Shown here piece by piece: positions 1 through 8,900 of a stretch of 64,000 nt of DNA (position 1 is the first letter of the stretch; the number at the start of each line of letters is the position of its first letter). The DNA lies in assembly GCF_014647255.1 (NCBI RefSeq), contig NZ_BMOV01000005.1, positions 124,001 to 188,000 on the forward strand, in the 5' to 3' direction. A program made the position numbers and the translations under genes. The stretch is from Iodidimonas muriae (GTDB taxonomy: Bacteria; Pseudomonadota; Alphaproteobacteria; Sphingomonadales; Rhodothalassiaceae). The notes under the pieces were generated by a model that did not search any database, was not told the origin of the DNA, and saw nothing but the letters and a program-made list of their open reading frames with translations.

Positions 1-37
1 ACGTCGAGGCGAGTCGTGGTCTACCCTCGCGCGGCGG

Positions 38-96
38 TATGAGGTAAATCAGGAAACGTTGCGGCGCAGCATTGCAGATGCAGGATTGGTTTGATG
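38..96 (+). repeat. Leader repeat, copy 1
   Basis: A 59-base segment recurs at 4546-4604 with three differences (56 of 59 identical by eye). Both copies end on the ATG of a small lipoprotein gene, so the unit carries the leader and start codon. This points to duplication of a gene together with its 5' region. Confidence 0.85.
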
Positions 97-348
97 GATG
101 GCAGGGTTCGAGCTTTGAGCGGTTCATTTTGTCGAAGTGCAGTGGTTCTATTTTCTGTACTTTTTCTGGTCGGCATCGTCACAGCGTGTGCTTCAACGCC
201 GCCACTCAACGCAGAAGCCCGTGCAGCGCTCGATGAAAACGCCTCTACCGACAGACATGGCAACCGTTGCTTTGAGTTTGAATTTGGCAAAAATGAGAAC
301 GGTCAACTTGTGTGTCCGGCGGTGTCAGCAGAATTATATGAATTTTGA
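94..348 (+). CDS. Small lipoprotein, paralogue 1
   Basis: An 84-residue protein of unknown function. The N-terminus is basic and hydrophobic and leads to a lipobox-like VTAC near residue 33, so a lipid-anchored periplasmic protein is likely. The short mature part ends with a conserved pair of Cys (RCFEFEFGK then GQLVCP), which is also found in the protein at 4602-4847; these could form a disulfide. I chose the ATG at 94 over the TTG at 91 because it aligns with the start of the paralogue and with the end of the duplicated leader. A WD40-like gene follows 12 bases downstream on the same strand. Being real is supported by the paralogue; the role is unknown. Confidence 0.7.
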   Translation: MDGRVRALSGSFCRSAVVLFSVLFLVGIVTACASTPPLNAEARAALDENASTDRHGNRCFEFEFGKNENGQLVCPAVSAELYEF

Positions 349-360
349 TGAGCGGTTAAA

Positions 361-1062
361 GTGAAGGGCGAAGTGCAAATATCCATCCGGACTGTTTCCA
401 CAATCAAGGGTGGGAAAAGATTTTCAGATGCGCGTTTCAGCGCCGACGGCCAATCAATAGTGACGAGATGCCAAACCGGATTTGAGCGCTGGAACGCAAA
501 AACTGGTGAGCGGCTAGTGGTACTTCGTCAAGATGATCCTGACGTTAAAGCGTTCACTTCCACCGCCCTGCACGAGATCGGATGTGATGGGTTCGACGAA
601 ACGACGGCCAAAGCAGTCGGAAATCGCTTCAATGGTTGGGCTGATCTCGTGACTATTAGCCCAAACCGACGGTACGTCGCCTTTGGCTCGAAGGCCGGAG
701 ACTTGGGTGTCGTCGATATAGAACAAAACCTGCCGATGATCCTCCACGGACACACAACAAGTATGAACAATCATATTCATCAGAACAGCATCACAGCGTT
801 GCTGTTTGATTCAAGTTCGTCCTATCTGGTTTCGATGGCGGATGAAGATGATGCACCCTTGTTATGGGATTTGTCAGCGAAGGGCGAAGACCGGACCTGG
901 AACAACAAAAGGGCAATTCAGATTTTGCCATCGATCAAGCTAAACGAAGCAACCCCAGCAGGCATCGATACCATCCAATTCAATCCAATCGCACCCGAGC
1001 TTGTGACCACACACCGAGTGACGGAAACGGCAGTCGTTTGGGAGATTGTGCGTCAGCCTTAG
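361..1062 (+). CDS. WD40-like repeat protein
   Basis: A 233-residue protein with about four WD40-type blades. Examples are FSADGQSIVT followed by FERWNAKTGE near the N-terminus, ISPNRRYVAFGS near 100, a blade ending PLLWDLS near 165, and a last blade ending AVVWEI. No signal peptide is visible and there are too few blades for a complete propeller, so it may be a fragment or may assemble with another protein. The start is GTG, 12 bases after the lipoprotein gene, so the two may be co-transcribed. WD40 repeats are scaffolds for protein contacts; no catalytic motif is present and no function can be assigned. Confidence 0.7.
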   Translation: MKGEVQISIRTVSTIKGGKRFSDARFSADGQSIVTRCQTGFERWNAKTGERLVVLRQDDPDVKAFTSTALHEIGCDGFDETTAKAVGNRFNGWADLVTISPNRRYVAFGSKAGDLGVVDIEQNLPMILHGHTTSMNNHIHQNSITALLFDSSSSYLVSMADEDDAPLLWDLSAKGEDRTWNNKRAIQILPSIKLNEATPAGIDTIQFNPIAPELVTTHRVTETAVVWEIVRQP

Positions 1063-1269
1063 AATCAAATGTTGCGGGTCAAAGCTATGCGTCGTCAGGA
1101 GCAACCGAAGTTTACGCCCACATATGACTCGCTGCAAAACATGGGAAATGGATTTAGTTGCGCAATACAGAACCTCAGGCAGCTCGGCGCGATGTTTACA
1201 TGGAAGACAAAGTTAATGGATATTTAACAAAATTATTTTAGTATTTATGTAATATATCTGCGAGGTAAT

Positions 1270-1911
1270 TTGGTTTATTTACAAGTAAATATTGATATCG
1301 ACTTACTAGATAAGTTGCCCGAAACAAGTGAGGTTGAAGCTGAATTTCAAACGAAAAGCCGACAGGATGATCAACGAATAGATGCTTTTTCTGAATTTCT
1401 GAAACTAGTCGAACAGGTTCAATGGACGGAGGAAAATGCACACTTTCATATGAAAAGTGGAAATACAATATCTGTTTCCAGCGGCTCAGTGAATTTCATG
1501 CCTGCAGAGGATCTCAGTCCAGAGCACTTCTTCTCAAACATGGTCGAAATAGTTCAATTGGCAAATGCTTATCAAGACGAGCGTGACTCCATAGTTTCTG
1601 ACAGAGAAGGCTTTGTAGAAAAGTATGGCGATAGTGAATCATCCGAGTCGCTCTGGTCGTTGATTAACTATGAGCCTCGGTTTGAATCCGAGGCCTATTA
1701 CATTGCCGAATTGATGGGTCTTGACGTGTTGAACCGACCTGCGGACTTCTCATCGGTTTCTGAGGACATTGCCCCAGAGTTTAAGGCGCTGATCGACAAA
1801 AAATGGCAGGAACTGCAATCCAAAGTACACGCACCTGAGTTTCAGAAGACACTAGAGGATGCAGGCATAGAGACGCCAAACCACTTGTTAGCGGCACCTG
1901 CGCTGCCTTAG
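1270..1911 (+). CDS. Hypothetical protein whose stop codon carries an IS
   Basis: A 213-residue acidic protein that I do not recognise. It has no signal peptide, no membrane segment and many Glu and Asp residues. The start is a TTG preceded by GAGG at 1262-1265 with a short spacer; no ATG lies near the beginning. The gene is visibly richer in A and T than its neighbours, a sign of transfer. Its stop codon TAG is made of TA from the target site plus the first G of the IS element at 1911-2742. Removing the IS and one TA copy gives TAA at the same codon, so the protein is unchanged while its natural 3' region is separated from it. Confidence 0.65.
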   Translation: MVYLQVNIDIDLLDKLPETSEVEAEFQTKSRQDDQRIDAFSEFLKLVEQVQWTEENAHFHMKSGNTISVSSGSVNFMPAEDLSPEHFFSNMVEIVQLANAYQDERDSIVSDREGFVEKYGDSESSESLWSLINYEPRFESEAYYIAELMGLDVLNRPADFSSVSEDIAPEFKALIDKKWQELQSKVHAPEFQKTLEDAGIETPNHLLAAPALP

Positions 1912-2742
1912 GGTCAGGATGCATTGATTTCCGCTGCGCTGCGTGATTCACGGTTCTTAAAACGGAGCGGTGGCATGAGCGATCTTTTCTGGCTGAGCGA
2001 TGCGCAGATGGCGCGTCTTGAACCCTTCTTCCCAAAGTCCCACGGTAAACCCCGCGTCGATGACCGGCGTGTTCTGAGTGGGATTATATTTATCAATCGC
2101 AATGGGTTGCGTTGGCGCGACGCACCTATGGAATACGGCCCCCACAAAACACTTTACAGCCGCTGGAAGCGCTGGAGCGAGAAGGGCATTTTCGCGCGGA
2201 TGATGGCTGGGCTGGCGGCGGAACACGGCGAGAAGACCACCGTTATGATCGACGCGACATACCTGAAGGCCCACCGAACGGCGACCAGCATGGCCGCCAA
2301 AAAGGGGGGCGTGGTCGCCTGATCGGTCGTACCAAAGGCGGCATGAACACCAAGCTGCACGCAATCTGTGACAGTCAGGGGCGACCAATCGACCTGTTTG
2401 TCACCGCCGGACAAGTCAGCGATTATATCGGCGCACGTGCGCTGCTCAGTGGCCTGCCAAACGTCAAATGGCTACTCGGAGATCGTGGCTATGACGCTGA
2501 TTGGTTCAGAGAAGCGTTGCAAGACAAGGGGATACGCGCCTGTATCCCAGGCCGGAAGAAACGCAAGACGCCAGTCAAATACGACAAGAGGAGATACAAG
2601 CGGCGCAACCGCATCGAGATCATGTTCGGCAGGCTCAAAGACTGGAGGCGCGTCGCGACCCGCTATGACCGATGCCCGAAGGTGTTCCTCTCAGCAATCG
2701 CCCTCGCAGCTCTCGTTATCTACTGGTTATGAATCCTGACCC
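1911..2742 (+). mobile_element. IS5-family (IS427-like) insertion sequence
   Basis: An 832-base element with terminal inverted repeats: the left end GGGTCAGGAT and the right end ATCCTGACCC are perfect complements, and similarity continues a few bases inward. It is flanked by a TA duplication at 1909-1910 and 2743-2744. It holds one transposase split over two frames, as is usual for the IS427 group. Both ends and all DDE residues are present, so it looks intact and may be recent. Confidence 0.92.
1975..2732 (+). CDS. IS5-family transposase, made by -1 frameshift
   Basis: The first frame starts at ATG 1975 (MSDLFWLSDAQ) and runs to 2322; the second frame continues to 2732. The A5G6 tract near 2292-2302 (AAAAAGGGGGG) is a slippery site that would join the frames by a -1 shift just before GRLIGRTKGG. 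The fused protein has the DDE catalytic residues: Asp in MIDATYLKAHR from frame one, Asp in LLGDRGYD and Glu in RNRIEIMFGRLKDW from frame two. The C-terminal part is a typical DDE_Tnp_1 domain of IS427-group elements. Only transposition of its own element is expected. Confidence 0.9.
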
Positions 2743-2835
2743 TAAGTATGACGCCCGGCCCCTACGTTCATTGGACTTCGTGTTAAAAACCGTTATCGTC
2801 AGCCTCGATGTTGAATTTTGCCAAGAGGTCTCGCG

Positions 2836-4383
2836 ATGCGTTTTCTTTATGTATTTCTGGGCGCATTTTTCTTTCTTTCCTCCGCAGCGATTGCTGACGA
2901 AGCACGTCTTCGTCATACGGGTTGGGAACCTATTCGGATTGTCTCTGTCGAGGGTAGCCATGAAATCTGGGAGGTCGTACCAATCGGCAGCAATCCTACC
3001 TATGTATTGCTTCATGATGTTCCTGATGACGTCGACCTGGTGAAGTTTGATAAACGAGAAGATGGCAGCCGATATCGCGTGTCCCTTCAGTTATCCAATA
3101 CGTTTGAAAGACTGGGCTTAAGGCCAAACTTGCCAAGTGGATATCCTTACACCGACGTTCGCGTATATCATTATTCTCAGCGCTTCACAAACCCGAACAC
3201 CCACATAAATGCCGGAGAGCAGCGGGAGAACCCCGTCTATTCACATACAATTACGTTATTTGCAGATGGCCGTTTTCTTAACGAATACTACATTGCCGAA
3301 CTCGACTTGCCAAAAACGTCTATTCGGGATGTGAAGATTTCTTTAGGCTTGCTAGAGGCGCCACCCGTTGCACAATTTGAAACGGACCAGATGCTTGCTG
3401 CGCTTAACGCAGGAACACTTGAAGAGTTTCAAAAGGACAGAGCGACTTTTGACCAACTTCTAAATAGACTCACAAGGATTGGCGAACTGGGTTTTCTAAC
3501 GGCTGCCTATCAGGATTTAGGGTCGTTTGAGGGTTGCGCACAGGGCGCGACTGCCTGCAACATCAATAAGTGCCGATCCCATTTACGTTCAGCATCACGT
3601 GACGCGAGAGCGCAAGGACGGCCACTGAGAGATTTCTTCATACGTCCTGAAGGGAGTTTTCAGCCCCACGAAATCCCATGGCAATGCGGTTTCTACATCG
3701 GGCGCGATATGCTCAACAACCGACATTCGGATCAAGTCGGTTCCGAAGACTGGGTTTTCGTGCGAGATGTAATTGCCTTCGGTTATGCAGAAACACCCGA
3801 ACGCATGCATCGGGCGCTTTGGAACTTTGGGTTGATGTTCGCGCAAGGACGTAATCAGTTTGGATTGGTTGACTGGGTGTTGGAACGCTGGTCGCCTCCG
3901 GCAGGCGAATTCCAAGTGTATCAGAAGGTTCGAGCGTTTTATGACACGCATGATTTTGCCGAACGATTGGGTTTCAGCGGCACGCGCGGTGTACTGACGG
4001 ATGCAAGTTTTGCCCCCGATTGGGCGTTCAGAGTTGATGAGCGCGTCATCACGTACGCTGACGTTATCCCGCACTATGCGAAACTCACGGCACTTTCAAA
4101 CCAACCTCCCTGGATCAGTTTTCTTGACGATGAACGAACGGTGCATGTGCTATGGATTGATTTTACTTCGGGTAAGCTCAGAGCCGAGCGGCTCAATCTT
4201 TTGCAATTGGAGGCTGATATCAGAACCGACGAAGGACGTGCTCGGATTATGGCGCACCCGATCAGCCAACTATTGATCGATGCCGATTTCTCGCCGCCAT
4301 TTCGCGAGCCGGAACAGGTTGGGAAATATTTGCGAAAAACACTGACATATCACGAGTTTCAAGACTTTGCGAGTGCTCTATAA
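2836..4383 (+). CDS. Exported hypothetical protein
   Basis: A 515-residue protein with a clear signal peptide (MRFLYVFLGAFFFLSSAAIA, cleavage likely after AIA). ATG 2836 was chosen because it begins that signal peptide and AAGAGG lies at 2823-2828; a TTG further upstream adds six unlikely residues. The mature part begins beta-rich. A middle section near residues 225-300 has five Cys (GCAQGATACNINKC and a later WQCGFY), and the end is mixed alpha/beta. I recognise no family or catalytic motif. It follows the IS directly, so it may have lost its original upstream partner gene or promoter. A periplasmic location is the only property that can be inferred. Confidence 0.7.
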   Translation: MRFLYVFLGAFFFLSSAAIADEARLRHTGWEPIRIVSVEGSHEIWEVVPIGSNPTYVLLHDVPDDVDLVKFDKREDGSRYRVSLQLSNTFERLGLRPNLPSGYPYTDVRVYHYSQRFTNPNTHINAGEQRENPVYSHTITLFADGRFLNEYYIAELDLPKTSIRDVKISLGLLEAPPVAQFETDQMLAALNAGTLEEFQKDRATFDQLLNRLTRIGELGFLTAAYQDLGSFEGCAQGATACNINKCRSHLRSASRDARAQGRPLRDFFIRPEGSFQPHEIPWQCGFYIGRDMLNNRHSDQVGSEDWVFVRDVIAFGYAETPERMHRALWNFGLMFAQGRNQFGLVDWVLERWSPPAGEFQVYQKVRAFYDTHDFAERLGFSGTRGVLTDASFAPDWAFRVDERVITYADVIPHYAKLTALSNQPPWISFLDDERTVHVLWIDFTSGKLRAERLNLLQLEADIRTDEGRARIMAHPISQLLIDADFSPPFREPEQVGKYLRKTLTYHEFQDFASAL

Positions 4384-4545
4384 TTGCCGCCGCGGTTTCT
4401 GTGAATTCCTGCGGGTGGCCTTTCAACTCGTTAAGGCGTTGCCAGATATTTCAGTGTCCATACACACAAAGTCTTGCCAACGATAACTCCATTACTTGAA
4501 TGGGGCGGGATTGGGTAATCGTGTTCGCATACCCCCACGCAGAGA

Positions 4546-4604
4546 TATGCGGTAAATCGGGAAACATTGCGGCGCAGCATTGCAGATGCAGGATTGGTTT
4601 GATG
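4546..4604 (+). repeat. Leader repeat, copy 2
   Basis: Second copy of the 59-base leader described at 38-96, again ending on the ATG of a small lipoprotein gene. Confidence 0.85.
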
Positions 4605-4847
4605 GGTGAATGGTTTCAATTTGCAGGCAAAGCTTTCTCGGCTCGACCCTACGCATCACTTGCGGCCTTCATGTTGGTCAGTGCCGCTGGCGGGTGCGCA
4701 TCCTCGCCAAGTTTAAGCCCCGATGCCCGAGCCGCAGTTAGTGAAGCCACGGTATCAGAAGGTCGTGATGGGCGCTGCTTCGAGCTGGAGATTGGCAAGG
4801 CCGAGGAAGGGCAGCTTGTCTGTCCGACAGTTTCGACCGATCCTTGA
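4602..4847 (+). CDS. Small lipoprotein, paralogue 2
   Basis: An 81-residue protein homologous to the one at 94-348. It has a hydrophobic N-terminus with a lipobox-like AAGGC followed by ASSP, a short linker, then RCFELEIGK and GQLVCPTVS, preserving the two Cys of paralogue 1. The ATG at 4602 lies at the end of the duplicated leader and matches the paralogue's start; an in-frame extension to 4500 is not supported. The divergence of the mature part against the near-identity of the leader suggests the leader is under constraint or was converted recently. Function unknown. Confidence 0.7.
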   Translation: MGEWFQFAGKAFSARPYASLAAFMLVSAAGGCASSPSLSPDARAAVSEATVSEGRDGRCFELEIGKAEEGQLVCPTVSTDP

Positions 4848-4904
4848 TCTGTTGCGAACCCGCGCAATGTGTCGTCATTCTGACAACGCTTTACCATGAA
4901 GCGA

Positions 4905-5369
4905 TCAGAGACCTGTCAGGGTGATGTGACTGCTGGAAGCCAGATGGTTTTCCAAGTAGCCGATGATCTCACGAACAAAGCAACGATACTGTTTCAGCCC
5001 GTCTTCTCGACTGAGACTTGCATCCTTCAAATGGAGCATGAGCCATCGCCCGGTGCTATATGGTGGATAGTCAAACGGGTCTGGTGACGGCAATTCGACT
5101 TCGAGCTGGCTCAGCAGCACCTCCCAGTCTCTGATGATCGTATGCCATGTGTCAGAGGCTATGTTGATGTCCACGGTCGGCGCATACTTAGGCACAGCTC
5201 GTTCAATGGTCGGTAGCACGGACTGAAGGCCGTCATCGAGAATGCACAAGGCATCATCAAAGTTTTCGCCCAATGCTGATGGCACGAAAAAAATGCGCTC
5301 ATTGCGGCGTGGGACGGGTGACCCGATCCATGTTCTGAGGGCGTCAATTCGCTCGTCTGGCTTTCTCAA
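4905..5369 (-). CDS. Hypothetical protein
   Basis: A 154-residue protein of unknown family on the minus strand, convergent with the lipoprotein gene. The reading frame starts with TTG at 5369, just after an in-frame stop, with no convincing ribosome site, so the true 5' end could be missing. The sequence is soluble and acidic, with several Trp (TWIGSP, DTWHTIIRDWEVLL, GRWLMLHLKD). No motif is recognised. Codon use and length make it more likely real than a shadow frame, because the opposite strand has no convincing gene here. Confidence 0.55.
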   Translation of the reverse strand: MRKPDERIDALRTWIGSPVPRRNERIFFVPSALGENFDDALCILDDGLQSVLPTIERAVPKYAPTVDINIASDTWHTIIRDWEVLLSQLEVELPSPDPFDYPPYSTGRWLMLHLKDASLSREDGLKQYRCFVREIIGYLENHLASSSHITLTGL

Positions 5370-5970
5370 GTTTCAATGCCGATCTTTGGAGTTGCGTAGC
5401 ACAGCGTCTGGGGCCTTCTGAGAATGCTGCTTCGCATAATCAGATCACAAATAACCCTGATAGATCAACAAGTCCGTCCCGCAAGATGTGCGGTGTACTA
5501 CACCGCAATCTTGGCAAGGGAGCCCGCTGCGCGCTCCCGTTGCATCCCTCCGGCCCTGGCTCTTCAAAGGGCATTGAGCCCATCCAGAGCCATCAGAACG
5601 TTTCGCCGTTCCATCACTCGCAGGAGACTTCGCTCTCCCTGCACCCATCGATCAAAGGGGCTATCGCGCCTCCTTTGAAATCCACTCGCAGGACTTGGAG
5701 AAGTGCCTCTCCATCTGCACCGAACCATGCACGAACGGCTGGCCGTTCGATCACCAATCAGGGGAGCCTTCGAGCTCCCACCGATACCCCCATGAGGATT
5801 TCATCCAGACCACTTCATGGAGACCAACCCAGCGCGGATTGGATGCCGCCAACTTGTCGAAGATGGATCGCGTTACTCAGTGTGGATATCGAACTATTCA
5901 CGAACATTCGGAGGTGTGCCCGTGCGATTGGGGTGCTAGTATTCAACAAAAAACGCATCGAGGTAATCTT
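5370..5970. other. Region without a convincing gene
   Basis: About 600 bases upstream of the restriction-modification operon. The type ISP frame stays open back to 5695, but its residues look like random translation (Cys-, His- and Ser-rich, no family similarity), and a better start lies at 5971. Other open frames here are short and mutually overlapping. It presumably holds the operon promoter, but I see no clear -35/-10 pair. Confidence 0.5.
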
Positions 5971-8900
5971 GTGAGCACTTCATCCAATCAAGAATCTGAA
6001 GCCACGAACCCGACCCCAACTTCGCTTGGAGCGCTACTTGATTCATATAGGGCCGCTGCACGGACAGAACGCGAAAAGGGCACGTATTTTGAACGGCTTG
6101 CCATCGCTTATCTCACGCATGATCCAGTGCAGGTAGAACAGTATGAGGACGTGAAGCCTTATTCTTCCTGGGCAGATGAGCACGGATGGGACCGCCGCGA
6201 TACCGGCATAGACCTTGTGGCGAAGCTCAGAGATGAGGACGGCTACGCCGCTATACAATGTAAATTCTATGATGCGGCCTACCGCATCCGAAAAGAAGAC
6301 ATCGATAGCTTCATTTCAGCATCGGGCAAAGAGCCCTTCAAGCGGCGCGTGATCATCGACACCACCGAACGCATATGGAGCGGTAACGCCGAAACGATGA
6401 TCCGAGGGCAGTCGATTCCGACCATCCGCATCGGCCTCAACGATCTTCAGGAAAGTCCAATCCTTTGGGAAACCTTCTCCGCCGATGGCGAGGTTGTCCT
6501 GGCTGATAGAAAATCACTCAGGTCGCACCAGAAGGAAGCGGTGCGTGACGTGCGGGCAGGATTGGCCGAAGCCGATCGCGGCAAGATGATCATGGCCTGC
6601 GGAACGGGAAAGACCTTCACCAGCCTGAAGATCGCTGAAGACCTGGCTGGACAGGGCAAGCTTGTCCTTTTTCTAGTACCGTCTCTAGCGCTCATGGCGC
6701 AGACTGTGCGCGAATGGACGGGTGACACAGAGACACCGCTCCGTTCGTTTGCCGTATGCTCCGACACCCAAGTTGGCAAGCGCCGCGCGAACAACAATGA
6801 CGTGGCGGAGATCGACATCCTCGATCTTGCTTTTCCAGCCAGCACCGACGCGGCCAAACTGGCCGAAGGCGTCAACCATCCGGCACCTGAAAAGATGACG
6901 GTTGTGTTTGCTACCTACCAATCGATCCAGGTCATCGCTGACGCCCAGAAACACCACGGACACCCTGACTTTGATCTGATCATCTGTGATGAAGCGCACC
7001 GGACCACCGGTGCGACCCTCGCAGGCGATGACGAATCCAATTTCGTGAAGGTGCACGACAATGATCTGATACAAGGCAAGAAGCGGCTCTACATGACCGC
7101 CACGCCGCGCATCTTTGGTGACAACGTCAAGGCCAAGGCCGACGAAGCCGACGCTGTTCTCGCCTCGATGGACGACGAAAGCCTCTTTGGGAAAACCCTC
7201 TTTTATCGCGGCTTCTCTTGGGCGGTGCAGAACAACTTGCTGACCGACTACAAGGTGATTGTTTTGGCAATGGACGAAGGGCTTATCAGCACCGGCGTTC
7301 AAAAGCGCTTGGCCGACAGCACGAGCGAGCTTGTTCTCGATGACGCAACCAAGATTGTCGGATGTTACAAAGCTCTGACCAAGACCGACATGAAAACCGA
7401 CGTGGCGGCTGATCCGAACCCGATGCGCCGCGCTCTGGCATTCTGTAAAGATATCCGCAGCTCGAAGCTGATCCGCGATGAATTCTCGGGCGTGGTCGAT
7501 GAATTCCTTGGTGATGATCCGATTCTCGATGACATCGAGGACGATGACGATCGATTGCGATGCGAGATCGAGCATGTGGACGGCACCTTCAATGCGAAGG
7601 AACGTGGACGCCTTCTCGACTGGCTGAAGGCTGAAGCAGACGATCATACGTGCCGCATTCTCACCAATGCCCGTTGTCTCTCCGAAGGCGTGGACGTGCC
7701 CGCCCTGGACGCGATCATGTTTTTGCACCCGCGCAAAAGCCAGATCGACGTGGTGCAATCGGTTGGCCGCGTCATGCGTCGCGCCGAGGGTAAGAAGATG
7801 GGCTATGTGATCCTGCCCGTGGGCGTGCCCGCAGGTGTCCCGCCCGAGCAGGCGCTTGCCGACAACGAGAAATTCCGCGTTGTCTGGCAAATCCTGAACG
7901 CTTTGCGCGCCCACGATGACCGCTTCGATGCGACCATCAACAAGGCATCCCTTGGCCAAGACGTGAGCGGCCAGATCGAGATCATCGGCGTCACCGGTGC
8001 GCCCGAGATCGACAGCGACGAGCTGAAAGCCGTGACCGCCGTGGTTGAAGACCTTCCCACGAAGGCCACACCCGCCAGATCGAATATCGGCACCCCTGAA
8101 CGTGATCCAGTTGCGACTGGTCCCGAGCAGACCGAAATGGTGTTTTCGGTCGATGAGTTCTCACGCGCCATCATGGCCAAGATCGTCAAGAAATGCGGGA
8201 CGCGGGACTATTGGGAAGATTGGGCAACCAATATTGCCGATATCGCCAAGAACCATATCACCCGCCTGACGGGCATCCTGAAAGACCCCGACACCGAAGC
8301 GCGCAAAGCCTTTGATGCTTTCCTTGAAGAGCTGCGCGATGATTTGAACGAGACAATTACCGAAGCCGATGCAATCGAAATGCTGGCGCAGCACATCATC
8401 ACACGCCCTGTTTTTGAGGTGCTTTTTGAAGGCCACCAGTTCACCAGTGAAAACCCCGTTTCGCGGGCCATGCAGCGCGTTTTGGACGTGCTAAACGAGG
8501 CCAATCTCGACAAGGAATCCAAAGACCTCGAAAAGTTCTACGCGAGCGTTCAGCTTCGCGCCCAGGGTATCACCGACCCGCAGGCCAAGCAGCGCTTGAT
8601 CGTAGAGCTATACGACAAGTTCTTCCGCAACGCCTTCCCGCGCACGACCGAGAAGCTCGGCATAGTCTACACCCCCGTCGAGATTGTGGATTTCATCATC
8701 CATTCGGTCAACGAGGTGTTGCAGGAGGAATTCGGGCAGACCCTTGGCTCCGAAGGCGTCCACATCATCGATCCTTTCACTGGCACCGGCACGTTCGTCA
8801 CCCGGCTTTTGCAGTCTGGTTTGATCGCGCCCGAAGAGCTTGAGCACAAATTCCGCAATGAAATTCACGCCAACGAGATCGTTTTGCTGGCTTACTACAT

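Noticed and set aside
1270..1911. Gene truncated by the IS element
   Set aside because: Removing the IS restores TAA at the same codon, so the product is full length.
5695..5970. N-terminal extension of the type ISP enzyme
   Set aside because: Ninety-two extra residues without family similarity, while a GTG with GAGG stands at 5971 just before the nuclease domain.
6685..7959. 424-residue minus-strand open frame inside the type ISP gene
   Set aside because: Antisense to conserved helicase motifs; composition is that of a shadow frame.
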